Shown: positions 1 to 11,610 of the stretch, piece after piece
How the letters are laid out: each line of letters begins with the position of its first letter
Position numbering within the stretch: the stretch's first letter is position 1
Assembly: GCA_013054445.1 (NCBI GenBank)
Contig: JAAMPI010000061.1
Coordinates: forward strand, 1 to 64,000
From: Cudoniella acicularis
Taxonomy: Eukaryota > Ascomycota > Leotiomycetes > Helotiales > Helotiaceae
Direction: 5' to 3'
DNA length: 64,000 nt
Notes under the pieces: generated by a model
What the model saw: the letters and a program-made list of their open reading frames with translations, nothing else
What the model was told of the DNA's origin: nothing
Database searches by the model: none
Translations under genes and position numbers: made by a program

Positions 1-1
1 C

Positions 2-2758
2 GGATCATCAAGCCAGAGCTCTCCGCCAGCAAATGAGCCACCCCCTAGTACCAGTGCCCCAAAATCTCAAACCGAGTCAAATTCAAATCATCCACAACCA
101 CGGAAATCTCTTTTCATAGCCGCTCCGGCTCCAGCGTACTATGAATCCTACGACCCTGTTCCTTCGGAAGACCATCAAATTCCACCATTGGGTGGGGCCA
201 CACTACCTGACAACCAGCCTCACACTAATCCGCCAACTGAGCTCTCCGTTACTCCATCAAATAACCCCGCGCAGGCTCAATATGAAAATTTAGATCAAAC
301 AAGAATGGGCAACGAATTACCAAAACAACCTCAAGACCAATTTCCGACTAGCTCATCTACTCCGCACTCCGCTGTTCCATCAAACAACCCCCCGCGGGTC
401 CAACGAAAGCCTCTAGGTTCCACAAGAGCTACCAAAGAACCCCCCCCAAGAACAACCTCCCAATGAGCCTCAGACTACTCTATCCTCTCAAGCCTCGGCT
501 GCCCCGCTAGACAGTCCTCGGCAGGTCCAACGTAAGCCTCTAAATGTCGCAAGAGCTGCCCAAGAATCGCAGAGCCGGCCTCAAAGTCAAATTCAGGAGC
601 AGGAGCAGGAGCAGGAGCAAACACCAGAACATCTCCAAATTCGTAAGGGAGCTTCTTGCCCAGGGAGAAGCGCAGCCCTTACCCAATACACCACATTCTA
701 TGTCCTTAAAGAGAACCCAGTCTCCCAATCAGACTCGACAATACCAGATGCTCCACAGGTCGTAACCACCCCCCAAGATCTTTCATTTTCTATCTGTGAG
801 GCTTGTTTTGAATCCGAATTATCGCGTTATCCCGATTTTAAATCCAGTTTCGAAGTTTTTAAGTCACCAGATTCCGTTGAATCAAGCGGCAAAGAAGTCC
901 AAATCCCATCTTCAAGAGCTGTTTGCCATTTCGGACTACTCCCGTTGGCTAGATCAATACTTCACGCGCAGTGCATACCACAGAGCACCTTAAAACCACT
1001 AATATCTGTAATGAGTCAGTTTGATGGTGTACCTCCATGCCCTGGAAATTCAACGATGGATGGAGGTGAGTTTTATACGTGCACTGCCATCCCAGATTGT
1101 GCTATTTGCGCCAAATGCTACGAAATGTATCTCAAACCATACTCTTTGGGTAACCAGTTCACTTCGAAATTACAAGAACCTGGCCAGCCATGGTTTTGCG
1201 ATGTTGGAAAAGAGCCCGGCTTTGCATGGAAAGCTCTCACCGCCCAACTCAACAGCTCTACACCCGACTTTAACATCCTTGCTCACGAACTGAATGCAAG
1301 ATTGGAATTGGCACCGTGTCTGGGACAAGACAAAAAGATTCTCCCGTCGAAGGATGGTCAGATACACGTATACGGTCTGCCGGGCAGTGAAATAACAATA
1401 TGCCAGGAATGTTTCTTTGACCGAGTTAAAACAACGCCCTTCGAGCAGTCATTTATCCTGTTGACTAGAAATCCACAAACCTACGAATGTACATGCGGCC
1501 TTGCGTCTGGTATATCTAGATTTCACATGAACGTAGCTCTCCGATTAGGGCAAGTCCAACTCTGGGCACAAGGACTTCAAGATTTCATCAAAATTCCAAA
1601 GTGCGTTGGTATGAACGGCCTTGGCGAGGAAATCATTGAGCAACAAAACACAGAACTCGGAGCCTTAGCAACCTGGTATCACGTCACCGACTACCCAACG
1701 ATTGAAGCCTGTCCCAGCTGCTTCCATTGTATTGTCAGGCCCGCCGGTGCAGGTCATTTATTCAGTCCTGTCTCTCGACAACTTCGAGCTGGTGTCGTAA
1801 GATTGTGTAACTTCTGGATCGGCGCGGGCGGAGTCTCGTCAAGCAATCCAAATGACTTCCCAAACACTCTGCAATGGAGGGGATACATGCTCAGACTCAC
1901 GATGGATATTGGTTGGGAGTCAAAACGGCAAGATTTTACAGCATTCCTGTCCATTACAAAGCTTTTCAGTGAGACAGGTCCACCATGCGGCGGTTCAGGT
2001 CGAGGATTCAAGAAGTCTTGTGGCAGGAAGTGGTTTGGTCATGTCTCAGCAAATACGGATGACGACAACGACTGTACAGTTGTGATGTGCGAAGAATGCT
2101 ACAACGAAAACGTCAAAGATACTCCCCTCGCCGCAAATCTCAGCCAAGATCTCACAAATGATGTCTACGAAGGCGATGTTCAAAACCAAAATGAGGCATT
2201 CTGTGGGCCCTGGTCAAAGCGCTCGAAAGCTGCCATTAAGGAAGCTGCAGACGCGAATGACTTTACTATCTTCGCCAGACACTGGAATCATCGCGAGAGA
2301 GTCAAGCTCACGGTCCTACCCCAGATACAACTTATGCAAGTGCAATACCAGTCGCAGCAAATGCTGAAATTGAACGGTATGTAGAACTTGTACTTGAATA
2401 GCAGTGACTAATAGTACATAATAGCAATGCAAAATGCACTCATAGTTCAAGGAGGTGCAAACATATCAGAAGCAGCTGGTGTGGATGGTCAGAACCATGG
2501 GAACTCAGTTGTAAGATCGATCCTTCAACCACTTTTAAACCTTGGTCACTGACACACATCCTATTCAGGTCGGCTATGGCTTCGCCTCGTCAGCAGGGGT
2601 AGAAGCAGCTATGTGGAAGAAGGTAAGAATTTGCGCCTGCGAGCACGGAGTTGAGATTATCTGACACTTTTCAGGATGCGGATAATAAACAATGGGGTGA
2701 CTTGTCCCTTATTGGCAAGATTGGAATTTTAGAAGCGCAATGGAAAGCGGTTGAATAG
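2..2758 (+). CDS. Cys-rich protein with Pro/Gln-rich N-terminus, 5'-truncated, one frameshift
   Basis: The gene enters from the left edge, so its start is missing. From base 2 one frame runs to a stop at 464-466 and encodes a Pro/Ser/Asn/Gln-rich repeat region with the recurring motif VQRKPL. A second frame continues the same composition, including a QE repeat at about 594-626, and passes into a long Cys-rich domain. The join is at a run of eight C (440-447); seven C would keep one frame. The domain has many CxxC-type pairs: CEACF, CAICAKC, CQECFFD, CTCG, CPSCFHC, CEECY. This looks like metal binding, but I do not recognise the family. Introns are 2377-2424, 2511-2568 and 2623-2674, all GT-AG and phase-consistent, and the stop is at 2756-2758. 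The C-terminus after splicing is Gly/Ala/Asn-rich. Function unknown; no signal peptide or membrane span is visible in the part present. Confidence 0.7.
594..626 (+). repeat. CAGGAG hexanucleotide microsatellite in coding sequence
   Basis: About four tandem CAGGAG-type units encode a short Gln-Glu repeat between the Pro-rich and Cys-rich parts of the first gene. A length-variable coding repeat is expected here. Confidence 0.75.
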
Positions 2759-3509
2759 AATCTTATTCTGGCATTGAAACTAATATTGAAGTTATGATAT
2801 ATAGCTGGAAATATCGAAGTTACGAGCGTCAAAGCTTGAGCTTCTAACAAGAATCAAACAAGTGTCATTAGTGGTTCTAGATCTACGACTTTAATATCGC
2901 GTCTTCAGGATTCCTCAATACGGATTGTAGGATTCTTACTTGGCTCACTCCATAACTTAGACATCTATAATTCGGATTATAATTTTCGCTGTTCAAGAAA
3001 TTAATAGCACACCGAGGAGCCTCTGAGCCCGGACTAACTATTTTCCTGAGCCGATTGGCAGGCGGAACTAGAACGAAGTACACGGCCCAACATCCTCTCG
3101 CTGTTCTCCAACAAGCGCTGCGCCGCGAATTAAGACCCAAAGACAGCCAGCATGGCGTAGCTGCCTACTATCAGGCCGATCATCGATGTAGCAGATTGAG
3201 GGCTGACACGCTGTCGCCCTAGTCGCTTGGGTGGCTGTTCCAACGATGATTCATGCCCAAGGATTTCTGCCGTCTCAGAGCTTCCATTGGTTAAATATCC
3301 AGATCCAAAATAATATCGCGAGTTCGAGTACCTGCATGACTGCATTTGGACCTACCGACCTTCATCTCAAGGCGGGCCTCCAGAATTCAACCGCATTCGG
3401 TTTGATTAGGTATATCCTGAAAATATGTCACGTTCCGTGTTTTCGACCGCAGCCATCAGTCACTCATTTTGCAATACGTCTTGCATTCTTCTTCCCTTCT
3501 CTTGTTGTC
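2759..3509. other. Intergenic, no gene seen
   Basis: This is the 3' region of the Cys-rich gene and the leader of the next locus. Reading frames here are short, start without ATG or lack coding character. No repeat or RNA gene was recognised. Confidence 0.6.
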
Positions 3510-5301
3510 ATGGCACCGTATAGTTTGAGTTTGTTTTGGCAATTTGCCTGTTTTTCCCTCCTTTCTGGATTAACTAAGGCATCAAATCCCTATCTTGTAC
3601 CATGGTCCACAAAATCCTACGGTCCTGATGGTCCATGGCAAGCAGTTTCTGTTCAACTTGGTTCTCCTCAATCGATTGATCTCCTTCCAGGAGGTTCATG
3701 GATGTCAATAATACTAGCCCCTTCAGTTTGCAACTCTCCAAATTGTCCCACCTGAGCAGTAAGCTTCTACGACTCCTTACTCTCGAATACCCCCGTACAA
3801 ATTCCGAACACCGATACGTATACCAACGAGTCGTTTGTTCAGGCTGGTGACGATTATTCGACTCTTCGTGGGGATGCAAAATGGATCTTCGATACGCTGC
3901 ATGTGCATGTCGTGGACGGCGTCTCAGGAGCTCCTTTTAATGTTGGAATCCCATACTTCCACTCTCTCGTTGTTTCTAAAGGCGTTGTAACTCTACCGAA
4001 CGAGACCACTTATGTACCAGAAATTATAACTCTTGCTTTAGGCGCTCCGAATACGAATCAATCATGGGCTTACACGGCCACAACTCTTTGGAATGGGACA
4101 GAGATTGCCAGCTACCTTCACGCAGAGAATAGTATACCTTCAAACTCAGTTGGACTACATGTGAGCTCAGCACAGCTTGGCCTTGCCGGTTCCTTGACCT
4201 TCAGTAGATACGATCAAAGCCGAGTCCTGGGTCCAGTTTCATCTCAAGTTTATGGAATAAATCATTTGCCAATAGATCTCCTTGATATTGGGATCCGGGT
4301 AACAGAAGGACAATCGCCTTTCTCCTATTCGGCAAAGATGGGTCTGCTCGCATCAGGAAACTCTTCAGTTGGCATCTTTGTCACCGCCTCTGTCTAACCT
4401 ACAGCTCCATACCTGTATCTTCCGCAAAGCACCTGCGATGCAATTACTGCAGACCTCCCAGTAACATACCAACCAAACCTGGACTTATATTTCTGGAATA
4501 TCAACGATGCAAGATACCAAACAATAATATCCTCTCCAACGTTCCTCAGCTTCACTTTTCGCATGAACAGCAGCATTTTGCAAAATTTCACAATCAACGT
4601 TCCATTCCGGCTTTTGAACTTGACACTCACATCACCGTTAGTAACTACACCAACTCAGTACTTCCCATGCAAGCCTTTCCAACTCGACGGTTCCGGATAC
4701 GCTTTAGGGAGGTCCTTCATGCAAGCAACATTCTTGGGCGTGAACTGGCAAACTGGCGGTGAAGGAAAAGGAAGTTGGTTCTTGGGACAAGCACCTGGAC
4801 CGAATACACCTGCCAATAATCCTCCTACAGCTATGCAACCCACGGAAAACTTCATAATTGGCTCTACGAACGACTGGGTACGACATGGAAGGGTGCCTGG
4901 ACTCCGATTGTGAGCACAACCAGTTCCAATTCCAGCTCCAGTGTGTCTTCATCTGGGAACAACACAACGAACAATGTCAATGCAATGGCCATTTGGGAGT
5001 CTCTACGGGTGCAATTGTTGGAATTGTAATTGGTGTTTTAGCAGTGATTGTTGCTGGAGGCGTGGGTGTACTTGTGTTCATGCGGAGAAGGAAACAGGCA
5101 GCGCTTCGACAAACATATTATACAACAATAGGCGCACAAGCTGACAAGACAAAGCATGAGATGGAATCTGGGTCATCTGGTTGGGCCTCAAAAGAATTGG
5201 CATCGGAAGTTATTCGGCGAGAGCTTGATGCGAGAGATAGGCAACGGAATTGGATGTACCGCATAAAAGTCCTTTCACCCGTTCGGTCTGAACTGCCTTG
5301 A
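3510..5301 (+). pseudogene. Degraded pepsin-like (A1-fold) membrane-anchored protein
   Basis: From ATG 3510 one frame encodes a signal peptide (hydrophobic core SLFWQFACFSLLSGL) and then a protein typical of a fungal family with a pepsin-like fold: a PWSTKSYGPDGPWQ start, a SVGLH segment, YDQSRVLG, LPIDLLDIGI and a PTQYFPC segment. That frame is broken by TGA at 3753-3755 and TAA at 4395-4397. After about 4878 the Ser/Thr-rich stalk (TWKGAWTP onward) lies in a second frame. After about 4990 the single membrane span (AIVGIVIGVLAVIVAG), the RRRK stop-transfer and the cytoplasmic tail lie in a third. No intron explains these breaks. The first catalytic Asp motif (DTG) is absent: the sequence reads DLLPGG, so the intact relatives are probably not proteases. 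In such proteins a sensor-like or wall-contact role would be inference only. Two stops plus two frameshifts make true decay more likely than sequencing error. Confidence 0.75.
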
Positions 5302-6521
5302 TGTCTTTGAAGTCACGAAGGGGATAGGGCTATTTATACCCTTCATATTATGCGATTCGTTAATGTAAGACTTAATCACGTAAAGGGAATTAATAAAAAG
5401 AAATAAGAGTGAGGACTACACAAGTCCGAGGAGCATAACCTGGTGCGACTGCATATTTATAGCTCCAGCGATTCATATATAAACGGAGTTTCAGTTCATA
5501 ATACATTCGAGGAGAGTATCAGAGTACAAATTTCGTCCATGTAGCATGATCAGAGAGATTCAATAGTTCAATGAGATGATAATCCTTCCTTCCTTCCTAT
5601 TTCCCGCTCCGCAATAATTTATTCGCACTTCTTCAATGCCCCCCTTTCCCTCCCCACGACATTTTCATCCCCAGCCCATTCTCAAAACCCAAAATTTCCC
5701 CCCGCTTCCCCATGATTCACCCGCCCCCCACAACCTCACCTCATGTAGAAACATAACCCACGCAGAAAATGCCTCAACCAAAACCCCCAACTCACGAAAA
5801 GAAAAGAAAGTACCGGTTTAGCAGAACAGTGCTAAATATCACAGGACAGGTTTTTATTTAAAAATTACCCCTCATTTGATTTTGTGGGGTAATACGATTC
5901 ATTGCGATGGTGTGAACGGTGAGCTCAACGCCACAGCTCGTAAAATCTCACCCCGCAACCCACAAATTTCTTCGGCAGTCGTATACTATACAGTACATGT
6001 AGCTCTTGATTTCCTATATTACCACCGGCGAGCTATTGATCCAGCACTGCATGAAGATCCTATTCCTGCAACCTTTAAAATCGACCTGTTCTGTTCTTTT
6101 CCTTTCATTCTTTGAATTTCGGATTTTCTCTTCATATGTCGAGGAAGAAATCGTGAGGAGGTCATGTTAGTATTCTTGATAATATTCTTGATATTATTAG
6201 GGAGTCAGCGGCCGCAGAAGAATCTTCTGGTTTTTGCTGGGCTGGTAGTTGTGCTTTGGGGCTTAGGTGCTGTTCTGTTGTAGATCGTCTTGGAGTTGGT
6301 GAGATGGCGAGTTTGAGGGGCGGATTGAGAGGCTTGGTATTAGTTGTTTTGCTGTTGATTCTTGGGGTGAAGGAGTTGGGCATAGGCAGTATGCTATGAA
6401 CCAGAGGATGGGAACAGAGGGATTCGAATGAGCGACAGGCCTCCTGGAGTATCTGTCGACCAAGGAGTAGATGGATCCACAATTCGACATTTCCAAGATT
6501 TCGAACAGAAAACAAGCCAGC
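5302..6521. other. Intergenic, no gene seen
   Basis: It includes an AT-rich stretch, a short TTCC repeat near 5585-5597 and a C-rich stretch around 5636-5790. The reading frames covering 6162-6515 and 6428-6718 are shadows or untranslated sequence around the next gene. No RNA gene was recognised. Confidence 0.55.
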
Positions 6522-7452
6522 TCAAAACTCAACAAACTGTTTCTCCAAGTCCTGCTTGTCAACAGGGAGGAATACAGGTCCATGTCCCTCGCTTTCGCCC
6601 AATACAGCACCCTCCTCGGCTTCCACTTGACACAGCACGCTGCATGCAACAGCACTTACAAATTCCAACAGTACAACCACCCACTGAAGTATTACCAAGT
6701 TCTCGCCCAACTCGATGATCACTTCTCCCCTTGCTGCTTCGCTCAAAAATTCCAACGCAGCGGCGCCTGGTGCGTCCCAACAGCCGTAATCACTGACAGC
6801 GCGACAGCAAACCAGGCAGATGCCTCGGCGTTCTTTTTTCAACACGTGTTGCCGGAATATGGCTCTGGGCGAAGGTGAGGTGGAAGACCTCGAACGAGGG
6901 ATGGATATGAAGATTAGCAACGAGATGACGAATAGCATGCTGGGAAAGGCGAGGAAGAAGAGGAAAATGTTGGATTGAAGGAGCGAAGCTAGCGTGAAGA
7001 GGGCTGTTGTAGTATCATCTAGTGAGGAGGATGTGCTGAGTTGACCAAGGAACTTGGTAGCTATGTGGATACCGGTGCGACCAATAGTAACAGCGGATAA
7101 AGTATTATTTTGGGACGTGATTGCGGTCATACCTATGTTGTATGGTGTCAGAGAATCTGAGAATACATTGATCCGGTGTTGGTTCGGTTTAGTTGGAAAT
7201 GCACATACCAAAGTATCCCACATTAATAGTCATGTCAGCAGCTGGGCCGAATACTGGATTCGCTTTCCGGATAGAGACTAAATAGATGTTTGGAATGCCC
7301 ATATATTTCGTCGAGGATCCTGCTAGTACGAGGACTATTCTCCATCAGCGATTGATTTTGCGAGGAATCCAACTGATGGCTAACCGTAAAGGAGCATGAT
7401 CGGATACTCTAAGAATGATAATACAAGACGGGCGACTTCCCGTGCCCCAGAT
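6522..7452 (-). CDS. Fig1-like (PF12351-type) four-span membrane protein, frames disturbed
   Basis: Exons on the minus strand: about 7452-7385, 7334-7209 and 7132-6522; introns are 7336..7384 less the boundary base (ending at 7335) and 7133-7208. The spliced protein shows TM1 (VLSFLEYPIMLLYVLVLAG), an extracellular loop with IPNIYLVSI and a conserved-looking NVGYFGM, TM2 (NIFLFFLAFPSMLFVISLLI), TM3 (SAWFAVALSVITAVGT) and TM4 (LVILQWVVVLLEFVSAVA). This layout fits Fig1/FigA, regulators of low-affinity calcium entry and cell fusion in mating. TM3 is read only in another frame: one shift lies at a run of six T (plus strand 6834-6839) and a compensating shift near 6761-6768. The first exon and start codon are unresolved; an ATG at 7527 could not be joined in phase. 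The family call is from topology and local motifs, not a search. Confidence 0.55.
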
Positions 7453-8682
7453 CTGCCTATATAACCTACTTGTCAGATATATACACACCAGAGAAAGTAT
7501 TTTAAAGTGTATACTTTTGGGGAACATTTTGAGGTCCAGCAAAGTGATATTTTGAAATAAATTAAGCAGACACAGAATTTAAATGGCAAAGTATGCTGAA
7601 ATATGATCGAAAGGATCTCGCTTTCGTAAGTGGAGTAGAAAAGAGACAATGTAGACGAAGATATATATAGAGAAGGGTTAGAAGAGAATCTGCACAGGAA
7701 TGAGTGATCGTTATAAGGTTGCGTTGCGACCCCAAACTTTTAATTTTAATTCCAACAAAAAACCAACAATTGACATTATTATTAGCAGGACAGCGCCTAG
7801 AAGGATTCCTATTCTCAGCCCCTTGCGTGAAGCGCCACAATGTTACGAAATGTTGGAAGATGTTTGTTGCTGACTAGCCACATGTTGGCACAACAAGCAG
7901 CCAACTCTGTCTTCAAGAGCGCAAACCATGCTAATCAGGACGTTCACCCTTTGGTGAATTGGGTACTGTCAAAGTCTTAGCATGCTTAATTGAAAACCCC
8001 ATCCATACCTCAACATTAAAAGAAACAGGCCCGGTTCTGTATTTCCCGCGGTGGACACGACGGAATGGGAAACATAATGCATCATGAGCGCTTAGCGGTT
8101 ACTGTGAATATTATGCTTTCTATGCCATCGGGTCTTAAAGGCGCAACATACCACATAGGAAGCTTCCTTACTAGACTGGCTCTAGAATTTAAATCCTTTG
8201 AAAGACTGCACTCGTCGAAAACATCCCGGACACGAAATACATGACTTGGTATTCTCATATAAAAGAAGGTATGATGTCTCGAAGATACCTAGGTACCGTA
8301 AATTCGGATCTTTGGCGTGGAAGAACTGCCATCTGGTTGTCTTCAAAGACAATTGGACCGCGAAGAAGCAGCGGAAACTCGTCGAGTTCGGAGAGACTAC
8401 AAGGAGCCTCGAGAATGACAGGCGAGGAGCACTGATTATTTCTCTATAACACAAATTAATTGACTTTGCTGAGTGTCCGCGGGGAGTTGAGCAGCCCCCG
8501 CCTGGTGGTTTGTGGCTCCGCTTGGTGCAGCAGGTTATCCAAGGCCGAAGTTCAACCGGGCATTTCAAGAACATCATATTCCACCAAGGCAACCACGGCA
8601 CGAGCAGCACACTTTGTGACATCTGCAATCCCATTTCAGCAATACCACTGATGAGGAATCCTTCATTCAAGGTTCTGCCGGC
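7453..8682. other. Intergenic, no confident gene
   Basis: It lies between the Fig1-like gene and rad17 and must hold both promoters. A 162-residue minus frame (8182-8670) and an overlapping plus frame (8198-8449) have no recognisable domains, and the plus frame starts without ATG. Confidence 0.5.
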
Positions 8683-11382
8683 ATGGCGCCTCCAGCAAAG
8701 CGCCGAAAGCGGAATGTTCTGCCTTCCTCATCCGCGTCCGAGGACGACGCTGATGAGATGCCTCCATCAAAACCAAAAGCTCAATTGGTTGACCTGATTT
8801 CCTCGTCTCCCCCGCGAGCACCAGAGACGACATCGAAGATACCTACCAAAGCTTCGAGTCAATCGAAAGAAGCTCCTACGAAACCCCAGCCTCGAGCAAA
8901 GACAGCCGACCACCCTCACAATGCCGCGCCCGTTTACCTCCCGAAGCAAACTCGTGCAAGTACGAAGAGTACTAGCAGCAGTCCAGAGAAGCGGAAGGGG
9001 AAAGGCAAGATAGACGAGAAGGGCAAAAGTGGGGATATCTTCACGTTCTTTACGAAACAAGCCCAAAGGCAGCAGGCTGAACGAAATGGAAATGGAACAA
9101 CTTTCAAGTCGAATATACCTAAAGAGCCTAAAATGGAGGATTACGATATAATCTCCGATGATGAAATAATGGACAGCAAGGCTCCGACCTCAAGCATGGT
9201 TGGAGTGGCGGCCCGGAAACGAGCCAGAGGCCCTGAAGTTGTGAAGAATGGTGGTGGAAACCTACCTAGCATGAGCCAAAAATTCATAAGAAAACCGAAG
9301 GAACCACCAGTGGCTGCAAACGAAGATGATCTGAGGCCTTGGGCCGAGCGTTTCGCGCCAATCAACCTGGACGAGTTAGCAGTGCACAAGAAGAAGGTTG
9401 CCGATGTTCGAGGGTGGCTTGAAGAAGTCACACAAGGTCGGATGAGACAACGTTTACTTCTATTGAAAGGAGCAGCCGGTACTGGCAAGACAACTACTGT
9501 TCAATTGCTGGCAAAAGATATGGATTGTGATGTTTTGGAGTGGCGAAATCCTGTTGGATATGTCGCCACTGCAGACGGATATCAGTCTATGGCAGCACAA
9601 TTCGAAGAGTTTCTGGGAAGGGGAGGAAAGTTTGGTCAGTTGGACATATTTTCTGCTAATGAAAGAATCCCTTCGAAATCAGAATCCAAACCACTGGATC
9701 GTCGGAAACGAATTATTCTCATAGAAGAATTTCCCAACACGTTTACTCGTTCATCAACTGCGCTGGAATCATTTAGGACTGCAATATTACAATATCTTGC
9801 GTCTAACACACCTCCTTTGTCCATGTTCCACAACAGCAGTATTCCCAAAGATCCAGTGACACCGGTTGTCATGATCATATCTGAAACCCTGCTCACAACT
9901 ACGTCTGCATCCGCAGATAGTTTTACAGCGCATCGATTACTTGGTCCGGAGATCTTACAGCATCCTGGAGTCGGTATAATTGAGTTCAATGCCATTGCTC
10001 CAACCTTGTTGGCTAAAGCACTCGATATCATTGTGCAGAAAGAGTCAAGGAAGTCAGGAAGGAGGAAAACACCTGGACCTCTGGTTCTCAAGAAGCTTGG
10101 AGAGATTGGGGATATCCGGAGTGCAATTGGTTCCTTGGAATTTCTGTGTTTAAGAGGTGATATAGATGGTGATTGGGGAGCCAAAGTTGTATTCGGTAAA
10201 ACTAAGAAGAGCAGCAAGGACCAGGCTTTGACAAAGATGGAAGAAGAGAGTTTAGAAATGGTCACTCGGCGAGAAGCTAGTCTTGGGATCTTCCATGCTG
10301 TTGGCAAGGTCGTTTACAACAAGCGCGATGAGAAACCTCCATCTCTCCCTCTTGGCCAGGATGTAGAGCAACTTCCGGAGTTCATGTCTTTCAATTCTCG
10401 CCCAAAGAGATCTCAGGTATCAGTCGATGAGCTCATTGATGAAACGGGAACGGATACTCAAACCTTTGTCGCGGCTTTACACGAGAATTACATACTCTCT
10501 TGTGAGGCACCACCTACTTCCTACGGCGTTTCCTCTCTTGACCATGTAAATGGCTGTATTGACGCTCTTTCCGATAGCGATCTGCTTTGTCCTTCATGGG
10601 ATGGATCTCTCAACTCGACTGGCTTTGGTGGTGGTACAGGTGGTCGAGGAACTGGAGGTGATATTCTTCGTCAAGACGAAATTACCTTTCAGATTGCTGT
10701 TCGAGGAATTTTATTTTCACTTCCAACCCCCGTGAAACGAAAAGCACCAGCACCCAGCGGCTTCCGAACTGGTAAAGGTGGCGAGGCACATAAGATGTTC
10801 TATCCCACGAGTCTCAAACTGTGGCGAATGAAAGAGGAAATCGAGAGTTCGATCGACCTTTGGGTGACGAGGCTCATGAAGGGAGAAGAACATATCGGTG
10901 GTATTACTGCTGGTGCAGCCGCATTCGCCAAACCAAAACCTGGATCAGTTGAAAGTTGGAAGAATCCCAGATCTTCAAACTCTTCCCATTCCACACAAAC
11001 AGGCAAAAGCAAACAAAGCACTGCAGCCCCATTAATGTCAGTCGGCACGTCCGCCCGCAAAGAAATGCTTCTTGAACGTCTACCATATATGGTTCTCATA
11101 GCTAAAGCGAAACGGACAACGTCATCGAACCTAGCAATTAGAGATATGGAAAAAGTAACTACATTCCATGGCATCGGAGGATCATCAGAAGAGTCTCCAG
11201 ATGAAGGCGATGATACTGTGCTTGGAGGCGAGAATTGGGCTACTGATAAGCCGGGTGAAGGAAGCTCACCGAAAAAAAGGGGGCTTGTTATCAGAGGACG
11301 CGGGATAGCAGCTGGACTTCCTATTCCGCAATTAGAGGAGCAAAAATTGGTTTTGAGTGATGATGATATCGAGGACGATTAA
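8683..11382 (+). CDS. rad17: Checkpoint clamp loader Rad17/Rad24
   Basis: This uninterrupted 899-residue protein starts at ATG 8683. The N-terminal 200 residues are basic and low-complexity, with a PIP-like DIFTFFTK and an acidic patch. The AAA+ RFC-like core begins near residue 223 (PWAERFAPINLDELAVHKKKV). Walker A is GAAGTGKT at residues 263-270. The Walker B region is ILIEEFPN near 346-352, with Glu where many ATPases have Asp, as in Rad17. A sensor-2-like segment with GDIRSAI follows near residue 480. Rad17 replaces Rfc1 in an RFC complex and loads the 9-1-1 clamp at damaged DNA in the nucleus, which activates ATR signalling. The acidic C-terminal tail (SDDDIEDD) is also typical. Absence of introns is unusual for this window but the frame is intact throughout. 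Confidence 0.93.
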   Translation: MAPPAKRRKRNVLPSSSASEDDADEMPPSKPKAQLVDLISSSPPRAPETTSKIPTKASSQSKEAPTKPQPRAKTADHPHNAAPVYLPKQTRASTKSTSSSPEKRKGKGKIDEKGKSGDIFTFFTKQAQRQQAERNGNGTTFKSNIPKEPKMEDYDIISDDEIMDSKAPTSSMVGVAARKRARGPEVVKNGGGNLPSMSQKFIRKPKEPPVAANEDDLRPWAERFAPINLDELAVHKKKVADVRGWLEEVTQGRMRQRLLLLKGAAGTGKTTTVQLLAKDMDCDVLEWRNPVGYVATADGYQSMAAQFEEFLGRGGKFGQLDIFSANERIPSKSESKPLDRRKRIILIEEFPNTFTRSSTALESFRTAILQYLASNTPPLSMFHNSSIPKDPVTPVVMIISETLLTTTSASADSFTAHRLLGPEILQHPGVGIIEFNAIAPTLLAKALDIIVQKESRKSGRRKTPGPLVLKKLGEIGDIRSAIGSLEFLCLRGDIDGDWGAKVVFGKTKKSSKDQALTKMEEESLEMVTRREASLGIFHAVGKVVYNKRDEKPPSLPLGQDVEQLPEFMSFNSRPKRSQVSVDELIDETGTDTQTFVAALHENYILSCEAPPTSYGVSSLDHVNGCIDALSDSDLLCPSWDGSLNSTGFGGGTGGRGTGGDILRQDEITFQIAVRGILFSLPTPVKRKAPAPSGFRTGKGGEAHKMFYPTSLKLWRMKEEIESSIDLWVTRLMKGEEHIGGITAGAAAFAKPKPGSVESWKNPRSSNSSHSTQTGKSKQSTAAPLMSVGTSARKEMLLERLPYMVLIAKAKRTTSSNLAIRDMEKVTTFHGIGGSSEESPDEGDDTVLGGENWATDKPGEGSSPKKRGLVIRGRGIAAGLPIPQLEEQKLVLSDDDIEDD

Positions 11383-11610
11383 CGTCACTAAGGAATGGAT
11401 GAAAAATGAGCTATGGGTATCTATCTGGGTGGCTTGTTATTGCAGAGTGACGATTCGGCTTGTATTATAAGACCGTACATGAAAACAGGGTTAACGCCTG
11501 GCTTATAATGACATGATTCGTACAATTTTTAGCAATCTCGTTCCTTCGTTAACCATAATGCCATCAGTCGTAACGCCAAAGCAATTTGTACAGGTGTTTT
11601 TCCCGCCCCC
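11383..11610. other. Convergent 3' intergenic region
   Basis: A 228 bp gap separates the 3' ends of rad17 (+) and the questin-oxidase-like gene (-). It holds untranslated sequence only; no feature seen. Confidence 0.5.

Noticed and set aside
6840..6851. CAACACGTGTTG palindrome as a regulatory site
   Set aside because: It lies within the coding region of the Fig1-like gene and is probably chance.
8182..8670. 162-residue minus frame upstream of rad17
   Set aside because: No domain, overlaps other frames of similar length, and lies in the promoter of rad17.
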